Shown one piece after another: positions 59,979 to 64,000 of a stretch of 64,000 bases of DNA. The notes below the pieces were generated by a model that was not told the origin of the DNA, ran no database searches, and saw only the letters and a program-made list of their open reading frames with translations. Source of the stretch: Tuctoria greenei (Eukaryota; Streptophyta; Magnoliopsida; Poales; Poaceae); NCBI GenBank assembly GCA_036927565.1, contig JAYESD010000005.1:96884301-96948300 (forward strand), in the 5' to 3' direction. Positions within the stretch are counted from its first letter, which is position 1, and each line of letters begins with the position of its first letter. Both the position numbers and the translations under genes were made by a program.

Positions 59979-60848
59979 TGTCGGTACCCTGCGTACCGTA
60001 TACCCCTTGGGACTATAAAAATACCAAAGAGACTTCACCTGTCCAAGTTGAAGACTTGCGATGGCCCCACTTGTCATACAGGACTGGGCATGCCTCCCAT
60101 ATATGGTTAGCTCCAGTACTGCCACGTGTACACTGCAGCCGGAGCTATACCCCGCACATGGGATAGCTCCAGGCTAAACGCTTGTACGACACACCCGGAC
60201 CTAACCTACGACAGAGGGAAGCTCCAGTATCGACACGTGTTCATCTACACCGGACCTACCCGTCCCAAACGGATAGCTCCGAAGCTGCCACGTGTCCAAA
60301 ACGCCGGACCTTCAACCTTGGCAATCAAGCTGGAGAACACCCAGCGGCTCGGACCTTCAAGGGGTAATCAAAAACTTCAAGACCCGGTTAAGTGTCATTA
60401 ATACAGTCTTAATGACACACGATTGGAGGACCCTTAATACCAGTAACGGCATTGTCTAGGCCCGTTACCAATCTATTAAGGGTAATTAATCTCATTGATT
60501 ATGTATTAAACATTAGTAACCGCCGCGGCCACATGTCGGGCCAGGCTAACTGTGTAATGACCAGTCCTTGTACTATAAAAGGACTAGTCGACGCGAGACT
60601 TGGAGAGGCTCACCTCTCTCTCTCAGGCTCTTAGACACACACAGTCTCTGACTGGAAGCTCTTAGACGCTCAATACAACAGCTACACATCCCGTGGAGTA
60701 GGGTATTACGCTCAGTCGGCCCGAACCACGTAAATCCTTGTGTCCCTTTGCCATATTCTTTGGAATCTCTGCGCACCCAATGCTGAACTACAACTCCTTG
60801 AGCTACCAACGGTAGTATCGGGAGAATTTCCGGAAAAACACTCCGACA
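59979..60848 (+). repeat. 3' LTR of element D (870 bp)
   Basis: TGTCGGTACCC to CTCCGACA, followed by GTTCC (60849-60853), the same five bases found before the 5' LTR. Confidence 0.94.
60574..60580 (+). promoter_or_regulatory. TATA box of D 3' LTR
   Basis: TATAAAA between ACCAGTCCTT and AAGGACTAGT. The inverted repeat has one mismatch here. Confidence 0.7.
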
Positions 60849-63239
60849 GTTCCAAAACGGACTTGTCTGGTCCCTATTGCGAACTAGTCTGTCCTGCTGA
60901 ATTCCACTCGGGTTCTATTATTCTTCCATTATTGTTTATTGGGTAGTTACCTTAATTTTGCCCAAGACCTTCATGCCTAAACTCAGAGGAGCCCAAGTGG
61001 ACCCCACCTTAGCCCCTACTCGCCCCCACTGAAATCCACTTGGAATTCACCCCAAAACCCTACCTCGCCACCCCTATATAAACAACCCAATACCCCACTC
61101 CTCTCCACACGTGGAAAACCCCTTACTACCGACTTTGATCGTCTATCACCGTCAAGAGGAGTCACATTAGGAAGGAGAAGGTGGAGAAGAGGGAGGGTGA
61201 TCAATCAAGCACAATCTTCATCAACTTCTCGACATCAACATTCTTCATCATCGTGTTGTCTTCAAAACCTCTCATCAAGCCCTAGACGTCAAGATTCAAA
61301 CTCTGCATCCAATTGTTGACCTTTGGACCTCTAGACACACGATACACCATCTAAATCCAAGTTTCCACGTTAATTCAACCCTAAAACCCCACTGCCAAGA
61401 AAACCCTATTTCGCAGTTCTGGACAGGGCGGACTAGTTCGGCCCTGGTAGCGGACTAGTCCGGTGTCTGAATCTGTTAAATGCAGAATTATTTCCAATTT
61501 GACTCAAATCAATTCAAAACTTGATCAAACATGTAAGAAAAGATTGTAAATAGTTAGTAAACATTAATAAAAACTCATTAAAAAGTTTTGCCTCACAATT
61601 GCATTAATCATGCATAGGGCATATTGAGTAATATATGAGCATTTATTGATTTTAATATTTGTTTTGCATGTTTGTCGTGCGGAATAGAAGGTCTCGCTGC
61701 AGAGAGTGCTTTTGAGGACCTGCAAAACCAGAACTTCGAAGCCTTCAATCCAAACCAAGCCTAAGAGCAAGGCAAGTGTCCTTGTTCATTTTGATCCGGG
61801 GTTTTAAATGTTTTGTTTGCAAAATTGCATGCTTGTGTCAAATTGATGGGAAAACCCAATTGTAGGAGTTTACTTGTCTTTTATGACCACCCTTGTCGTT
61901 TGAACAATATGTAGAGAGTCAGGAAGTTTATTTTACACTTTCTCCTTGCTATACCCAATTGGGTTTGGGAAACAATCATATTACTTAATTATGAGCTATT
62001 GGACACTTTAATGATGAGAATTGATAATAATGACCCTTTAGCAACATGGTGCCCAAGGATCTAAACAAGCCGGTTATGTGGAATGGGTTCGACAGTTTCG
62101 GTGGTTTTGCTTGCTTTAGATCTAAGGATCGGTTCGTGCAGCGACCATCCAAGATTTAAAGTGCCACCACAGGGCCAAGTATGGGTGCGGCTTAGCTAAC
62201 TAATTAGTGTATTGCCGGTACTATTTGGACCATTAAGAATGCTCGGGGAAGGGGTAGTCGGATGGGTTTGTAGAGATTGGTGGGAGTACCTTGGAATATG
62301 AATGGCTCAAGAGGGGGCCCTTGGTTGGATGTGCTCTGTAGGAGACATCATCACCGGTGAAACCACAGTGGGGTCTAAATATGCTAGTAATCACTTTGTA
62401 AAAGCTATTTTGTGATCTCTTGGCCACACACCTAAGGAAGTTTGAGACGGCATAATTGAGATTCCATAGTCATCGAAAGGTGATGAAATCACGAACTTGT
62501 GGGTAAAGTGGTACAACCTCTGAAGAGTGTGTTAAAAACTATCATGATCGCCGTGGTCTCAGTCATGAGCAACATGGACCCTCACATGATTAGAGTTATG
62601 GACCTTTAACTTGGTTTAATAGTTGGAATTGAATTGGGTTGGTATTGGTTAATCAATTGGCTTTGGTATATGGAATTAATGAAATTGAGACAAATGGGCA
62701 GTTATGAGTTGATTATGGATTAATATTGCTAGTATTGGTTATTTAAGTTGGAATTGAGGTTATTTTGGTTATTTTGGGAAGGACCACACTTAATAATCAT
62801 ATAATTGCATTTTCAACTATTTTGAATGTACTTTTATGCAATTAGCCAATGTTTATAATCATTCCATGTTTAAGCTACATGTCATACTTTCCCACACTTG
62901 ATTAGTACAACATGTGCTCACCATTGCTATTCCTCCAACAAATTCAGACGCAGAAGACAATTTTGTGTATCAGGAGGTCTTTGAGGAGTACTGGGCGTGC
63001 GTGTTACCGTCAAGCTTGCCTGTGGAGTTTGGAGTCTTAGTGTTTAGTGTTTTCCGTTGCTGTTGTTAAGAGTTTGTATTCGAGACTATTGGGTTTGTAA
63101 TAAGGTACTATTATTAGTATTATTATTCGAGACATGATTTTATCTGTTTGTCATTTGTGGATCACATGTGTATGTGTGTTGAACATCCTGGACACACATA
63201 TGCATCACACTTGGTTTATTTTCAGAACCGGGTGTCACA
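60849..63239 (+). repeat. Element E 5' LTR, second part
   Basis: Starts with the D target duplicate GTTCC and continues the interrupted E LTR. Palindromes of the CGGACTAGTCCG type continue to about 61470, around a TATA box. The R/U5 half matches that of element A. It ends GGGTGTCACA at 63239. With 35550-35910 it makes an LTR of about 2.75 kb. Confidence 0.92.
61075..61082 (+). promoter_or_regulatory. TATA box of element E LTR
   Basis: TATATAAA, at the position equivalent to the TATA of element B. Confidence 0.7.
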
Positions 63240-63242
63240 AAT

Positions 63243-63255
63243 TGGTATCAGGGCC
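63243..63255 (+). other. Primer binding site of element E (initiator tRNA-Met type)
   Basis: TGGTATCAGGGCC, three bases after the LTR; one base differs from the canonical site. Confidence 0.8.
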
Positions 63256-63525
63256 GTGTTTGACAATGGACACAAGCCTAGGTAGAATGGACCCCACAAA
63301 TCTCTTAAGACTTTTTTCCTATTCAAAATTAGCCTATTTTGCATTATTTTGCCTTCCACTAGCTATATAATGTGAAAAAATTTGTGATTTTTGCTGCTGC
63401 TGCAATTTTTGACACTTTTCCATCCTTTGGAGCAAATGCATGTCCTCTCATCTTGATTTATGGCTGCTGCAATTTCAGAACTGATATTTATGTTTTTCCT
63501 CTATTTTTCTTATATTTTCTTGTAG

Positions 63526-64000
63526 ATGGCTCACACCAAAATAACAGCCTGCAAGAGAGCTCGTTTGCCACCCCTTGGAAGCAAGCTTAGGCCTCGCAAG
63601 GAGCCGCAAATGGAACTAGCCCAAGAGGAGGAAGAAGTGAATTCTCCTGCAAAGGAAGTTGAGAATGGACACTCAAGCACGACGGAGGAAGATCCTGAAA
63701 TGGTGGAGTTCTATAATGATGATGAGGAAGAGGAAGACACTGAAATAGTGGAATTCTATGATAGTGAGGAGAATGAAGATGAAGCCCAAGATGAGGAGGA
63801 ACCACAGGAGGATGAACCCGCATCACAGGGAGAAGTATCTGAAGCCCGAAGGAATGCATCACATCCTAGTGAAGCCAGAAAGGAGGACAAATGCCTAGTT
63901 TACCATGATGCCCAAGAATTCCGTTTCGATGACACTGATGGAGGATTTACAGCTAAGCAATTGAAGGAGTTCCTTGATTTATGCAAAATGCACCCGGAAT
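63526..64000 (+). CDS. Element E gag-like frame, 5' part (partial)
   Basis: ATG at 63526 opens a frame with no stop to the window end (158 codons). It lies 270 bases after the primer site, where gag belongs. The N-terminus is basic (MAHTKITACKRARLPP, then SKLRPRKE) and resembles the histone H3 tail. It is followed by a strongly acidic segment (about residues 35-110) with two related units (MVEFYNDDEEEE and IVEFYDSEENED), then a mixed helical part (FTAKQLKEFLDLCKM). No gag core or zinc knuckle is reached. The sequence TTTTCTTGTAG just before the ATG would make a good splice acceptor. It differs from the gag start of element B (MPRTRNQ). A gag role is inferred from position only. Confidence 0.65.
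   Translation, partial: MAHTKITACKRARLPPLGSKLRPRKEPQMELAQEEEEVNSPAKEVENGHSSTTEEDPEMVEFYNDDEEEEDTEIVEFYDSEENEDEAQDEEEPQEDEPASQGEVSEARRNASHPSEARKEDKCLVYHDAQEFRFDDTDGGFTAKQLKEFLDLCKMHPE

Overview
The window is plant nuclear DNA, almost certainly from a grass, and as far as I can see consists entirely of LTR retrotransposons stacked inside one another. I recognise no host gene, tRNA, rRNA, CRISPR array or bacterial feature. The grass call rests on the mix of families (Tekay-type chromoviruses with LTRs near 2.8 kb, a Tat/Retand-type element with an antisense extra gene, an Athila-type LTR end, a copia element with an extra gene after RNase H) and on their base composition. Species is not resolvable by eye.

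Layout. Element A (+) is a Tekay-type chromovirus whose intact RT-RNase H-integrase-chromodomain frame enters from the left edge (1-2879), followed by its 3' LTR (2867-5739). From 5740 to 21830 lies copy 1 of a block that recurs, about 99% identical by eye, at 25141-41232 (copy 2). The block holds element B (-, Tekay type, decayed), the start of the LTR of element E (+), the first part of element D (+, Tat/Retand type) and the first ~0.83 kb of the LTR of element C (+, copia). Between the copies (21831-25063) are a reverse copia fragment G, a (TA)n tract and an Athila-type LTR end with leader (F).

The right-hand copy is the complete nest. B sits in the F leader at 25064. E sits in the 5' LTR of B at 35550. 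D sits in the 5' LTR of E (35911-60848, TSD GTTCC on both sides). C sits in D (40404-52293, TSD TCGAG on both sides). After C, D resumes with RNase H and integrase, then a spacer, a reverse-strand extra gene with an intron (55925-59441) and the 3' LTR. After D, the LTR of E resumes and runs to 63239, followed by a primer site and an open, previously easy-to-miss gag-like frame (63526 to the window end).

How the parts work: each LTR carries a TATA box and would drive one full-length RNA. The primer sites pair with initiator tRNA-Met (B, C, E, G), an Arg-type tRNA (D, tentative) or an Asp-type tRNA (F). Gag packages the RNA, RT/RNase H copies it, and integrase inserts it; chromodomains of A and B would steer insertion to chromatin. 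Only the visible part of A pol and the start of E gag are free of lesions. B, C, D and G are pseudogenes. The most interesting signals are: the duplicated nest; palindrome arrays in the U3 regions of unrelated families, one of which recurs in front of the extra gene of C; the spliced antisense gene of D; an inverted repeat enclosing the D TATA box; and a histone-H3-tail-like N-terminus on the E gag.
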